Shown here: positions 1 to 7,594 of the stretch, piece after piece
Layout: each line of letters opens with the position of its first letter
Numbering within the stretch: the first letter of the stretch is position 1
Origin: Acidimicrobiia bacterium
Lineage (GTDB): Bacteria; Actinomycetota; Acidimicrobiia; Acidimicrobiales; Bin134
Reading direction: 5' to 3'
Assembly (NCBI GenBank): GCA_022821445.1
Contig: JAJEDQ010000170.1
Coordinates: 1-53,394 of the forward strand
DNA length: 53,394 nucleotides
Program-made: the position numbers and the translations under genes
Notes under the pieces: model-generated
Seen by the model: the letters and a program-made list of their open reading frames with translations, nothing else
The model's database searches: none
Told to the model about the DNA's origin: nothing

Positions 1-1
1 G

Positions 2-316
2 GCCATTTTCGGATTGATGGGCGCCCTTGCCGCCTTGTACTTGGTGCAAGGGGTGGGCCTGTTCCAGACGCCGATCGGCCCAATCCTGGCTGTCAACCTG
101 GTAATCAGCTTCACCGTCCCATCGGTCTCCCTGGGCGGCCATCTAGGCGGCCTGGTCGGCGGGCTGATCGTGGGGGCGGCTGCGGCCCAGTCCATTCGCC
201 GACAGCAGTACACCACCATGATTCCGGTGATGGTGGCGATCGCGGTGGCGGCGGCTTCCTTTGTCGGTGCCCAATGGGCGGCCAGTCGCTCTACCGTGGT
301 CCTGATAGTCAGCTAG
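2..316 (+). CDS. Rhomboid family intramembrane serine protease, C-terminal part
   Basis: The reading frame is open from the first bases of the window, so the gene starts upstream and only the last 104 residues are visible. They are strongly hydrophobic, with at least three membrane segments. An N-terminal AIFGLMGAL stretch resembles what follows the catalytic GxSGAIFG serine motif of rhomboids, and HLGGLVGGLIVG carries the expected catalytic histidine in its membrane helix. The serine itself would be just outside the window. The stop overlaps the convergent SRPBCC gene by four bases. Family assignment is good; the substrate is unknown. Confidence 0.75.
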   Translation, partial: AIFGLMGALAALYLVQGVGLFQTPIGPILAVNLVISFTVPSVSLGGHLGGLVGGLIVGAAAAQSIRRQQYTTMIPVMVAIAVAAASFVGAQWAASRSTVVLIVS

Positions 317-747
317 TCGAACTTGCTGCGCAGCGTGCGCAGGTTGCGCCGCCACACCCATTCGAGGACGCGGGCTCCGATGATGTCGCCCAGCAGGCCC
401 CCCATCCACCAGGGGAATCGGAGCTCCTCGGTCCAGCAGAACTCGGTGCGGTCGGTGCCTGCGGGGGAGAGGGTGAAGCGCCCCTCGCCGGTGACCAATC
501 CGGTGTGGCGCACGCCGATGGCCTCCTTATCGGCCCATTCGGTAACCACCATGGCGTCGTTGAGGCGGAGCGGGCCCAGCTTGGTGAGGCAATCGAAGGC
601 GGTGCCCACGCCCTCGGTCTGGGCGCTCTGGAAGGAGATCGACTCGGCGTCGGCCATCCACTCGGTGTGGCTGTCGATTCGGCGAACGTACTCCCACACC
701 GCCTCAAGAGGCGCTTCGATGGTGGTGGAAACCCTGATTCTGGCCAC
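313..747 (-). CDS. SRPBCC (START/polyketide cyclase-like) family protein
   Basis: A 144-residue protein beginning ARIRVSTTIEAPLEAVWEYV, the usual first strand and helix of the SRPBCC hydrophobic-pocket fold, followed by alternating strands and a C-terminal amphipathic helix (residues about 115-140). The family binds lipids or other hydrophobic ligands; no catalytic residues can be assigned. It has no signal peptide. It runs convergent with the rhomboid gene and divergent from the reductase at 802, with 54 bases between the two starts. The specific role is unknown. Confidence 0.7.
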   Translation of the reverse strand: MARIRVSTTIEAPLEAVWEYVRRIDSHTEWMADAESISFQSAQTEGVGTAFDCLTKLGPLRLNDAMVVTEWADKEAIGVRHTGLVTGEGRFTLSPAGTDRTEFCWTEELRFPWWMGGLLGDIIGARVLEWVWRRNLRTLRSKFD

Positions 748-801
748 ATCCTGAGTCTAAAGCGACTCGTGGGACTTGCTAGAGGGCCGTAGGATTGGAG
801 G

Positions 802-1458
802 ATGACCGACGCCGACATCGAATTCTTTTGGGATCCGATTTGCCCGTTCGCGTGGCTCACCTCCCGATGGGTCACCGATGTCGCCCGTCAGCGTGACTAC
901 GCCGTGGACTGGAAGCTGATTTGCCTGTCGATCCTCAACGAGGACAGCGACTACGACGACTTTCCCGAGGGCTATCAGGAACTGCATCACAAGGGCCGGC
1001 GAATGCTGCGGGTGGCCCATGCGGTTCGCGACGAGCATGGCGCGACCGCAGCCGGTGAGCTCTACACCTCCTACGGATCCACCATCTGGAATCCCGATGC
1101 GGATGTCCGCTCGACGATAGGCGAGGTGGCCTCCGACCAGCATTTGAAGGCCGCCTTGGAGCGCGCCGGCCTACCTTGCGAGCTTGCCGACCGGGCCGAG
1201 GACGAGTCGCTGGATGAAGCCCTGCGGGAGTCCACCATGGAGGCGTTGAGCCGCACCGGACGGGACGTGGGCACCCCGATCATCTCCTTCCACCACAACG
1301 GCGACACGACATCGTTCTTCGGTCCGGTGGTGAGCCAGATTCCGCCCCCAGAAGAGGCCGTGCGCCTATGGGATGCGGTGGTGACCCTGGCCGAGTGGCC
1401 GTCGTTCGCCGAGCTTAAGCGCTCCAAGCGCGACGATCTGGTGTTCCCCAAGGTATAG
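802..1458 (+). CDS. DsbA-family oxidoreductase, mycothiol-dependent nitroreductase-like (Rv2466c type)
   Basis: A 218-residue thioredoxin-fold protein with an inserted helical domain. The N-terminus FFWDPICPFAWLTSRWV matches the actinobacterial Rv2466c-type family, which reduces substrates using mycothiol. The redox motif here is C14-P-F-A17: the first cysteine is kept and the second, resolving position is alanine, so it would work as a monothiol enzyme or depend on a small thiol. TPIISF near residue 155 supplies the cis-proline loop. The FrnE/2-hydroxychromene-2-carboxylate isomerase branch is an alternative. Cytoplasmic, no signal peptide. Confidence 0.65.
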   Translation: MTDADIEFFWDPICPFAWLTSRWVTDVARQRDYAVDWKLICLSILNEDSDYDDFPEGYQELHHKGRRMLRVAHAVRDEHGATAAGELYTSYGSTIWNPDADVRSTIGEVASDQHLKAALERAGLPCELADRAEDESLDEALRESTMEALSRTGRDVGTPIISFHHNGDTTSFFGPVVSQIPPPEEAVRLWDAVVTLAEWPSFAELKRSKRDDLVFPKV

Positions 1459-1479
1459 AGGGAAGCGGGAGGATCGGCA

Positions 1480-2622
1480 ATGGCCCCCGAGAGGATTGCC
1501 TACCTTGACAACGCGGCATCCACCCCGCTGTGCCCCGAGGCAGTGGAGGCTATGGCACCCCTGCATCGGGAGTTGTATGCCAACCCGACCGGGGCGCACC
1601 GGATGGCCCGGGACACCCGCCGCGGCATAGACGATGCCCGCGATTTGATGGCGGAGGCTCTGGGCTCAGAGCCGGGGGAGATCGTGTTCACCGGCGGGGG
1701 CACCGAGGGCGACAACATGGCGGTGGTCGGACGCCATATGCAGGTGGGTGGGGTGACGGTGTGCTCGGCCATCGAACACCATGCCGTGCTGGAGCCGGTG
1801 GAGCACTTGGGGGGACGGGTGGTAGCGGTAGACGCCGCCGGGGTCGTTGACCTCGATGCGCTGGCCGCGGCCCTCGACGACAGCGTGACCGTGGTGTCGG
1901 TGATGCTGGCCAACAACGAGACTGGCATGGTCCAGCCCTTGGGGAAGGTGGCCGATGTGGTCCGCTCGTCGGCCTCCAATGCCGTACTCCACACCGATGC
2001 GGTGCAGGCCTTCCCCTGGTTGGACGTGGCTTCGCTGGCGGAGGACGCCGATCTGATCTCGGTAAGTGCCCACAAGTTCGGCGGTCCCAAGGGGGTGGGC
2101 GCGCTGGTGGTGCGCGAGGGAGTAGAGCTGTCGCCGCTGATGTTGGGGGGTGGCCAGGAGCGAGGACTGCGCTCGGGCACCCACAACGCCGCGGGAATCG
2201 CGGGCATGGCCGCGGCCGCCGAGGTGGTGCTGAAGAGCCGGGCTGAGCAGGTGGAGCGCCTGGCCGGGTTGCGGGACCGTCTGGCGGACGGGATTCTGGC
2301 TGCGGTGCACGACACGGTGGAGACCGGAGAGCGGTCGGGCAAGGTGGCCGGGTCGGCCCACCTGTGCTTCGGGGGCATCGAGTCGGAGGCGCTGCTGTTT
2401 CTGCTCGAGGATGCCGGGGTGTATGCATCGGCGGCATCATCGTGCTCTAGCGGGGCGCAGGATCCGTCTCATGTGCTGGCCGCTATGGGCTACGACCGGA
2501 TGCTGGCCGGGGGATCGCTGCGGCTTTCTCTGGGCTATGAGACCGCGGATATCGATATCGATCAGGCGTTGGCGGTTATCCCCGATGCGGTGGCCCGGCT
2601 GCGGGCCTACGGCAAGGGCTGA
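1480..2622 (+). CDS. Cysteine desulfurase (NifS/IscS family)
   Basis: A 380-residue class V aminotransferase that would move sulfur from L-cysteine to an enzyme persulfide. The N-terminus YLDNAASTPL is typical, SAHKFGGPKG carries the PLP lysine (K199), and ASSCSSGAQDPS carries the catalytic cysteine (C322). Only 17 bases separate it from mnmA, which needs persulfide sulfur for tRNA 2-thiolation, so the two probably form a sulfur relay operon. The ATG is preceded by a GGGAGGA ribosome binding site. No IscU or other Fe-S scaffold gene is adjacent, which favours a tRNA role. Confidence 0.9.
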   Translation: MAPERIAYLDNAASTPLCPEAVEAMAPLHRELYANPTGAHRMARDTRRGIDDARDLMAEALGSEPGEIVFTGGGTEGDNMAVVGRHMQVGGVTVCSAIEHHAVLEPVEHLGGRVVAVDAAGVVDLDALAAALDDSVTVVSVMLANNETGMVQPLGKVADVVRSSASNAVLHTDAVQAFPWLDVASLAEDADLISVSAHKFGGPKGVGALVVREGVELSPLMLGGGQERGLRSGTHNAAGIAGMAAAAEVVLKSRAEQVERLAGLRDRLADGILAAVHDTVETGERSGKVAGSAHLCFGGIESEALLFLLEDAGVYASAASSCSSGAQDPSHVLAAMGYDRMLAGGSLRLSLGYETADIDIDQALAVIPDAVARLRAYGKG

Positions 2623-2639
2623 GGGGGACGGGCCGAGAG

Positions 2640-3668
2640 ATGCGAGTTCTGGCAGCCATGTCGGGGGGCGTGGACTCCTCGGTGGCGGCCGCCATGCTGG
2701 CCGAGCAGGGCCACGAGGTGGTGGGAGTGACCCTCAAGCTGTGGGGCGGCGAGTCTGACACCGGCTGCTGCTCGGTGTCAGATGTGGAGGACGCCCGCCG
2801 GGTGGCCGACCTTCTGGGCTTGCAGCACCACGTGTTCAACTTCGGTGATGCCTTCGACAGTCGGGTGGTAGCCCCCTATGTGAACGACCATGCTGTTGGG
2901 CTGACCCCCAACCCGTGTATCGAGTGCAACCGCCACATCAAGTTCGACAAGCTGATGGTGCGGGCCGAGGCTCTCGGTTTCGACGCGGTGGCCACCGGCC
3001 ATCACGCCCGACTGGAAGCCACGGGCGAGGGATTCCGTGTGCGGCGGGGCGTGGACGACGCCAAAGACCAGTCCTATGTGCTCTACATGCTGGGCCAAGA
3101 GCAAATGGCCCGGCTGCTGCTGCCCATCGGCGACCTGACCAAGGCCGAGGTTCGCGAGCGGGCAGCCGAGTTGGGCCTGCGGAACTCGGCCAAGCCCGAC
3201 AGCCAGGACGTGTGTTTCATCGCCAATCGAGCCGGGGGACGGCAGGGCTTCCTATCCCGCCGCCTGGGCCAGTCGCCCGCCACCGTGGTGGACGCCGACG
3301 GCACGGAGCTGGGCACAGTCGAGGCCGTGCAGGCGGTGACCATCGGCCAGCGTCGGGGCCTCAACCTCGGCGGCACCGACGAGCCGCGCTATGTGACCGA
3401 CGTGGATATTCCTGCGGGCCGGGTGACCGTGGGCCGACGAGAGGATTTGTACACCCCGACCCAGGATGTAGTCAGCATCCAATGGGCCAACGGAGCAGTC
3501 GAGGGCCCGGTAGGCATCCAAGTGAGCGCCCACGGCACCCCCGCGTTCGGCGTGGTGGACCAAGCCAGCAGAGTCAACTGGGAAGAGCCCCAGCGCCGAG
3601 TAGCCCCCGGCCAGGCGTTGGTCTTCTACCAGGGCGATATGGTAGTCGGAGGCGCGGTAGCGGCCTGA
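2640..3668 (+). CDS. mnmA: tRNA-specific 2-thiouridylase MnmA
   Basis: A 342-residue enzyme that 2-thiolates the wobble uridine of tRNA-Lys, -Glu and -Gln using ATP and persulfide sulfur. The PP-loop AMSGGVDSSVAAAM is at residues 6-19. The two catalytic cysteines are C96 in NPCIECNRHIKFD and C192 in SQDVCFI. The C-terminal beta-barrel region (about 200-342) includes TIGQRRGL. Length is normal for the family. It follows the cysteine desulfurase closely and is probably co-transcribed with it. Confidence 0.95.
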   Translation: MRVLAAMSGGVDSSVAAAMLAEQGHEVVGVTLKLWGGESDTGCCSVSDVEDARRVADLLGLQHHVFNFGDAFDSRVVAPYVNDHAVGLTPNPCIECNRHIKFDKLMVRAEALGFDAVATGHHARLEATGEGFRVRRGVDDAKDQSYVLYMLGQEQMARLLLPIGDLTKAEVRERAAELGLRNSAKPDSQDVCFIANRAGGRQGFLSRRLGQSPATVVDADGTELGTVEAVQAVTIGQRRGLNLGGTDEPRYVTDVDIPAGRVTVGRREDLYTPTQDVVSIQWANGAVEGPVGIQVSAHGTPAFGVVDQASRVNWEEPQRRVAPGQALVFYQGDMVVGGAVAA

Positions 3669-3750
3669 ACTCAGCTGCGGCGGCCGTGATCGCAGCCATT
3701 TGCCATTCATATTACTGGGAAGAACCAACATCGTAGATAATTGCTCCACG

Positions 3751-3784
3751 ATGTAACTGTGAAGTAGCTATTATGTAGCTGTGA
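3751..3784 (+). promoter_or_regulatory. Operator-like direct repeat upstream of the AlbA_2 gene
   Basis: The 190-base gap 3669-3858 is AT-richer than its surroundings and holds two 12-base copies, ATGTAACTGTGA (3751-3762) and ATGTAGCTGTGA (3773-3784). They differ at one base and are spaced 22 bases apart, close to two helical turns. A repeat on one face of the helix 75 bases before a gene encoding a DNA-binding protein suggests an autoregulatory site. This is inferred from spacing only. Confidence 0.35.
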
Positions 3785-3858
3785 TGATGTCTCCGGATCC
3801 AGGGAGAACGCGGCTACAGCCCGATTGTCTTTGGGTGCCAACAGGAAGAAGGTGAGCT

Positions 3859-5721
3859 ATGGAGAGCAGCCTGCAAGAACAACTGGATGGACTGCTGCCC
3901 CGGCTGCGGAAGGCAGGAACCGACCTCCAGCGCGTCGAAGTAAAAGACGGTAAGGGTGGGCTTCCAATCAGCGTACTGAAAAGTGTCTCGGCATTTGCCA
4001 ACGGCTCGGGCGGCTTGATCGTGCTCGGGTTGGAAGAGCCGGGCTTTACTCCCACCGGGGTGGATGCCGACAAATTGGCATCGGATCTGTCTGACCAGTG
4101 CGACAGCAATCTCGAACCGAGGATTCTGCCGGAGATCGAAATATGTGAAGTAGACGGGCAGCCGGTGGTGGTGGCTGCGGTCGACGAGTTGGATGCGAAC
4201 CAAAAGCCGTGCTTCGTCCTTGAGAAGAAACAGCGGGACTATGCATATCTGAGGTCACACGACGGCAACCGCCGCCTTACATCCTATGAGTACCACGCCG
4301 TGGAGGCCGCCAAAGGGCAACCAGTTGACGATCAAGAGCCGGTCGAGGGCACTGGCATAGACGATCTTGACAGCGATGCCGTGCAGACATTGCTGCGACG
4401 GGTTCGAGAGTTGAAGGGACAGGTGTTCAGAGACGCCAACGACAACGAGGTTCTCCGCATGCTCGGGGTGCTCATCAACTCAGACGCTGGAGATGCAGTC
4501 ACCGTGGCGGGGCTGTTTGCCCTGGGCCGTTACCCTCAACAGTTCTTTCCAAGGCTGAACATGAGTTTTGCGGCCTATCCGACGGTGACGGGCGACCCCC
4601 TTGAGGATGGAACCCGGTTGCTGGATAATCAGCCGATCGATGGCTCAATCCCGGTGATGCTTCGAGGCGCCTTCGACGCATTGCGGAGGAACATGAGTCG
4701 ACGCGCGGTGGTCAGTGACATGGGTCGCGAGGATCTCTGGGACTACCCGCTGGAGGCAGTCCGAGAAGTTGTGATCAATGCCCTGATGCACCGCGATTAC
4801 CATTCCTCATCTCGTGGACAGCCGGCGTTGATAGAGCTTTACCCGGATCGGCTGGTAGTCACCAGTCCAGGTGGCCTCTTCGGGGCCATTGACCCTGAGC
4901 GGCTGATGAACGAGCCGGTGACCGCGGCCCGTAATGCCCGACTGTCCAAGCTGCTTCAAGACGTAGTGATTCCGGGAACGAACGAGACGGTCTGTGAGAA
5001 TGTAGGGTCGGGCCTCATTGCAGTGGCCGCTCGACTTCGCAGTGCAGGCCTGGCTCCACCAGAAATCGGATTCACCCTCTCGACATTCAAGGTCGTGTTC
5101 CGAATTCACACACTGCTGGACGAGGAAACTGTGGAATGGCTAGGGCAGATCGGCCACGAAGACCTTAGTGATCGTCAGCGGCTGGCGATGGCCTATGCGC
5201 GCCAACACGGGGAGATCGACAACCAGCGTTTTCGCGCACTATCGGGTTGTCAGGCTTACGAGGCCACACAGGAGCTGACCGATCTTGGAAGGCGCGACCT
5301 ATTGCGAAAGTCCGGCGATCGTCGTTGGACTACCTGGCACCTGCCGAATCACCTAAGGGTGCCCGGGCACCCGGTGTTGGGATTTCGATTTCCCACCCCG
5401 TTGAGGGTGGATAGCCACGAAACCGAGGGCGGGTCGACAACTCATCAAGGTAATCCAAGCCCATGGTGGATTCAGACGCCGATTACTCCGAGACAGGAGC
5501 AGGTTTTCTTGATTCTGGGTGAAGGCCCCATGTCAAGCTCAGAACTTGCAGAACGCCTTCAGGTGACTCGCGGTGCAGTGCACCAGCTACTTCGCGCTCT
5601 TGAAAGTCGTGGGTTGGTGAAGCCCACAATGCCAGGACGTAGAAGCCGAAATCAGCAATGGACTAGAACTGATGTTGTCGACTGGGAGACCGTTCCTATA
5701 TTTGGGGACGACCCAGAATGA
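3859..5721 (+). CDS. Schlafen/AlbA_2-type ATP-binding protein with C-terminal winged helix
   Basis: A 620-residue three-part protein. Residues 22-130 form an AlbA_2 (Schlafen-like) putative nucleic-acid-binding domain (RVEVKDGKGG, then FANGSGGLIVLG). Residues about 290-400 match the GHKL-like ATP-binding domain of this group (VREVVINALMHRDY, then ELYPDRLVVTSPGGL and ENVGSGL). Residues 557-586 form a winged helix-turn-helix (SSSELAERLQVTRGAVHQLL). Such proteins are annotated as transcriptional regulators or RecG-like helicases, but no helicase motifs are visible. They are common beside mobile or defence genes; the role here is open. It has its own upstream repeat at 3751. Confidence 0.75.
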   Translation: MESSLQEQLDGLLPRLRKAGTDLQRVEVKDGKGGLPISVLKSVSAFANGSGGLIVLGLEEPGFTPTGVDADKLASDLSDQCDSNLEPRILPEIEICEVDGQPVVVAAVDELDANQKPCFVLEKKQRDYAYLRSHDGNRRLTSYEYHAVEAAKGQPVDDQEPVEGTGIDDLDSDAVQTLLRRVRELKGQVFRDANDNEVLRMLGVLINSDAGDAVTVAGLFALGRYPQQFFPRLNMSFAAYPTVTGDPLEDGTRLLDNQPIDGSIPVMLRGAFDALRRNMSRRAVVSDMGREDLWDYPLEAVREVVINALMHRDYHSSSRGQPALIELYPDRLVVTSPGGLFGAIDPERLMNEPVTAARNARLSKLLQDVVIPGTNETVCENVGSGLIAVAARLRSAGLAPPEIGFTLSTFKVVFRIHTLLDEETVEWLGQIGHEDLSDRQRLAMAYARQHGEIDNQRFRALSGCQAYEATQELTDLGRRDLLRKSGDRRWTTWHLPNHLRVPGHPVLGFRFPTPLRVDSHETEGGSTTHQGNPSPWWIQTPITPRQEQVFLILGEGPMSSSELAERLQVTRGAVHQLLRALESRGLVKPTMPGRRSRNQQWTRTDVVDWETVPIFGDDPE

Positions 5722-5726
5722 CCAGA

Positions 5727-5800
5727 GCAGCGAGGAGCACTAATTCGCGCAAGGCGGTGAAGCCCACATCGGGAGACAGTGTGCCGTTCAGCAATTGAGA
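5727..5800 (-). pseudogene. Remnant of a second class I (LacD/YihT-type) aldolase gene
   Basis: Read on the minus strand this stretch encodes SQLLNGTLSPDVGFTALREL, clearly related to PQLLDGTLPPGVGFTAALEA of the intact aldolase at 5844-6692. Stops flank it and no longer frame exists. The DNA around 5757-5795 also matches 6447-6485 of the intact gene. It lies just 3' of the aldolase, so a duplicated or replaced copy has decayed. The rest of the gap 5722-5843 shows nothing else. Confidence 0.6.
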
Positions 5801-5843
5801 AAGCTATTTCCAGTTCTCCTCCTTCACATGAGGCAACGCTGGT

Positions 5844-6692
5844 TCAGACCACCAAATCGCGCAGCGCGGCGAGGCGGGGGGCGATCAGATCGGCGATGAC
5901 TGCGGGGCGGTCGGGGGGTGGGGCGAGGGCGGCTTCGCCCCATAGGGCTCGGCCGACGGTGAATCCGGCGCAGCCGGAGGCCATGGCGACTTCTAGTTGG
6001 GAGTGGTAGGTCTCGAAGGTGCCGCCGCCCGATAGCAGCGTCCAGGGCATGTCGCAGCGGGTGGAGATCTCCGAGCAGGCGGCGGCCCACCTGGCCCGGT
6101 CGGGGTCGTGGTGGGCATCGACGGGGAACGGGAGCTTCAGAACGTCGAATCCCATGGGGGCGAAGCGGTCCACGGTGTCGAGCACGATCTGGGGGCGAAC
6201 CGTTGGGTCGTCGAGGGCGTAAAACAGCGGCTCCACCAGCAGGGGGATGCCCACGCTCCGGCATTCGGACAGGATTTCGGCCGCGGCCTCCTCTTGGGCG
6301 ATGGCGTGGGGGCGGTCGGGGCGATACAACACGAGCAGCTTTGCCGCGGCCGCCCCGCTGTCGGCCGCGGCTTGCACCGACCAGCCCTCCAGCAGGGCGA
6401 CCGGCGAGGCTTCGGGGTCGGCCATGTACCCCTGGGCCTCTAGGGCGGCGGTGAAGCCCACACCGGGAGGCAGGGTGCCGTCGAGTAGCTGGGGGATGGA
6501 GTACTCCGGCTCCAGCATCACCCCGGTGGCTTGTTCGGCTAGGCCAGCCACTAGGTCGCGCTTGAGGTCGACGATGGCCTCGCTGGTTACCGAATCGGGA
6601 TCGTTTGGCGCGAGGACGGCCCGCAGCGAGTCGCGGTGGTCGATGGCCAGCACCGCGAACCGCCCGTTGCGGGCGAGGTCGGCCACTGTCAT
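5844..6692 (-). CDS. LacD/YihT-type class I aldolase, probable last step of the inositol pathway
   Basis: A 282-residue TIM-barrel protein. The N-terminal RFAVLAIDHRDSLRAVL resembles the start of tagatose-1,6-bisphosphate aldolase (LacD) and sulfofructose-1-phosphate aldolase (YihT). GFDVLKLPFPVD places the Schiff-base lysine at K186, and EPLFYAL is another conserved strand. It is the last gene of the inositol operon, 29 bases after iolB. No IolJ-type class II aldolase and no IolC-fused aldolase domain is present, so it probably cleaves 2-deoxy-5-keto-gluconate 6-phosphate to malonate semialdehyde and DHAP. Family is fairly certain; substrate is inferred from context. Confidence 0.75.
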   Translation of the reverse strand: MTVADLARNGRFAVLAIDHRDSLRAVLAPNDPDSVTSEAIVDLKRDLVAGLAEQATGVMLEPEYSIPQLLDGTLPPGVGFTAALEAQGYMADPEASPVALLEGWSVQAAADSGAAAAKLLVLYRPDRPHAIAQEEAAAEILSECRSVGIPLLVEPLFYALDDPTVRPQIVLDTVDRFAPMGFDVLKLPFPVDAHHDPDRARWAAACSEISTRCDMPWTLLSGGGTFETYHSQLEVAMASGCAGFTVGRALWGEAALAPPPDRPAVIADLIAPRLAALRDLVV

Positions 6693-6731
6693 ATCAGTTC
6701 TGGCATATCAGTTGAGGCATGTCAGTTGGAG
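6690..6731 (-). repeat. Three tandem 14-bp units across the iolB stop and aldolase start
   Basis: Three adjacent 14-base units (6690-6703, 6704-6717, 6718-6731) share the minus-strand core AACTGAYATG. The first contains the iolB stop codon, the last the aldolase ATG, and each supplies an ATG. Because 14 is not a multiple of three, only the last ATG is in the aldolase frame. The array looks like slippage duplication of a stop-start junction and has separated genes that would otherwise overlap. Confidence 0.7.
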
Positions 6732-7594
6732 GGCACTGCGCCGGCCACCGGGAGGGTCCATGCGCCGGCGCCCCAGTCGGCTTCGATCCAGGTGTGCTCG
6801 GCGGCGAAGCACGGGGGAGTGCGCCGCTCTTCGCCAATCAGCTCACCGGCCAGATAGTTCAGGAAGTACATGTTGGAGCTGGGGCAGGCCACCGACGTGT
6901 GGTAGCCCTTGGGCACGAGCACCGCATCGCCGTCGCGGGCCACCACTGCCTCGTCGAAGCCCTCCTCAGTTCGCCAGTTCCGGTGTATGCAGTAGCCCTC
7001 GGAGCGGTCCAGTCGGAAGTAGTACACCTCCTCCAGATAGGGGGAGCCATCCCGGCCGTCGTGGCAGTGAGGCGGCCACCCCGACCAGGTGCCCCGGGGG
7101 ACGAACACTTCGTAGAGAATGAGCTTTTCGGCGGGAAGCGGATGGGCCAGCGAGTGGACCACTTGGCGGTAGGCCTGGCCGCCGCCGCGGATCTCTACCT
7201 TCATTTCCGAAGGCTCGAAGACCCGGGCCGGGTAGCGGCCCTCAGCCGGGGCAGAGCCCACCGCGGCCGTCAGCGAGCCATCGGTTGAGATCTCATAAGG
7301 CGTACCCGGCGGCAGGTAGACGATTCGCCCCAGCTCCTCGAACACCGATGTGCGGCTGATGGGGGTGTCAATCTCCCCAGCTAGGACCCGGCCAGCACCA
7401 GAGAGGGGGATGATGGCGGTCTCCCGATCGGACTCGACTCCCGACCACGGATCAGAAGGGGTGGGCTCCACCACAGAGAAGGCCACGTTGTCCCAACCGG
7501 CTGTTTCCGGGGTGATGTTCAGGATTCGCCCTGGCCCCGGCTGGGGGCGGATGGGGCCTGATGCGGATGCGGTGGGGGTGTCGGCCATGGTCAT
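6722..7594 (-). CDS. iolB: 5-deoxy-glucuronate isomerase IolB
   Basis: A 290-residue bicupin of the KduI/IolB family that isomerises 5-deoxy-D-glucuronate to 5-dehydro-2-deoxy-D-gluconate. The C-terminal cupin holds the expected metal ligands: WSGWPPHCHDG (two His), YLEEVYYFRL (Glu) and VPKGYHTSVA (His). The start overlaps the end of the upstream SDR gene by four bases, so the two are translationally coupled. Length is normal. It acts between IolD and IolC. Confidence 0.92.
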   Translation of the reverse strand: MTMADTPTASASGPIRPQPGPGRILNITPETAGWDNVAFSVVEPTPSDPWSGVESDRETAIIPLSGAGRVLAGEIDTPISRTSVFEELGRIVYLPPGTPYEISTDGSLTAAVGSAPAEGRYPARVFEPSEMKVEIRGGGQAYRQVVHSLAHPLPAEKLILYEVFVPRGTWSGWPPHCHDGRDGSPYLEEVYYFRLDRSEGYCIHRNWRTEEGFDEAVVARDGDAVLVPKGYHTSVACPSSNMYFLNYLAGELIGEERRTPPCFAAEHTWIEADWGAGAWTLPVAGAVPSN

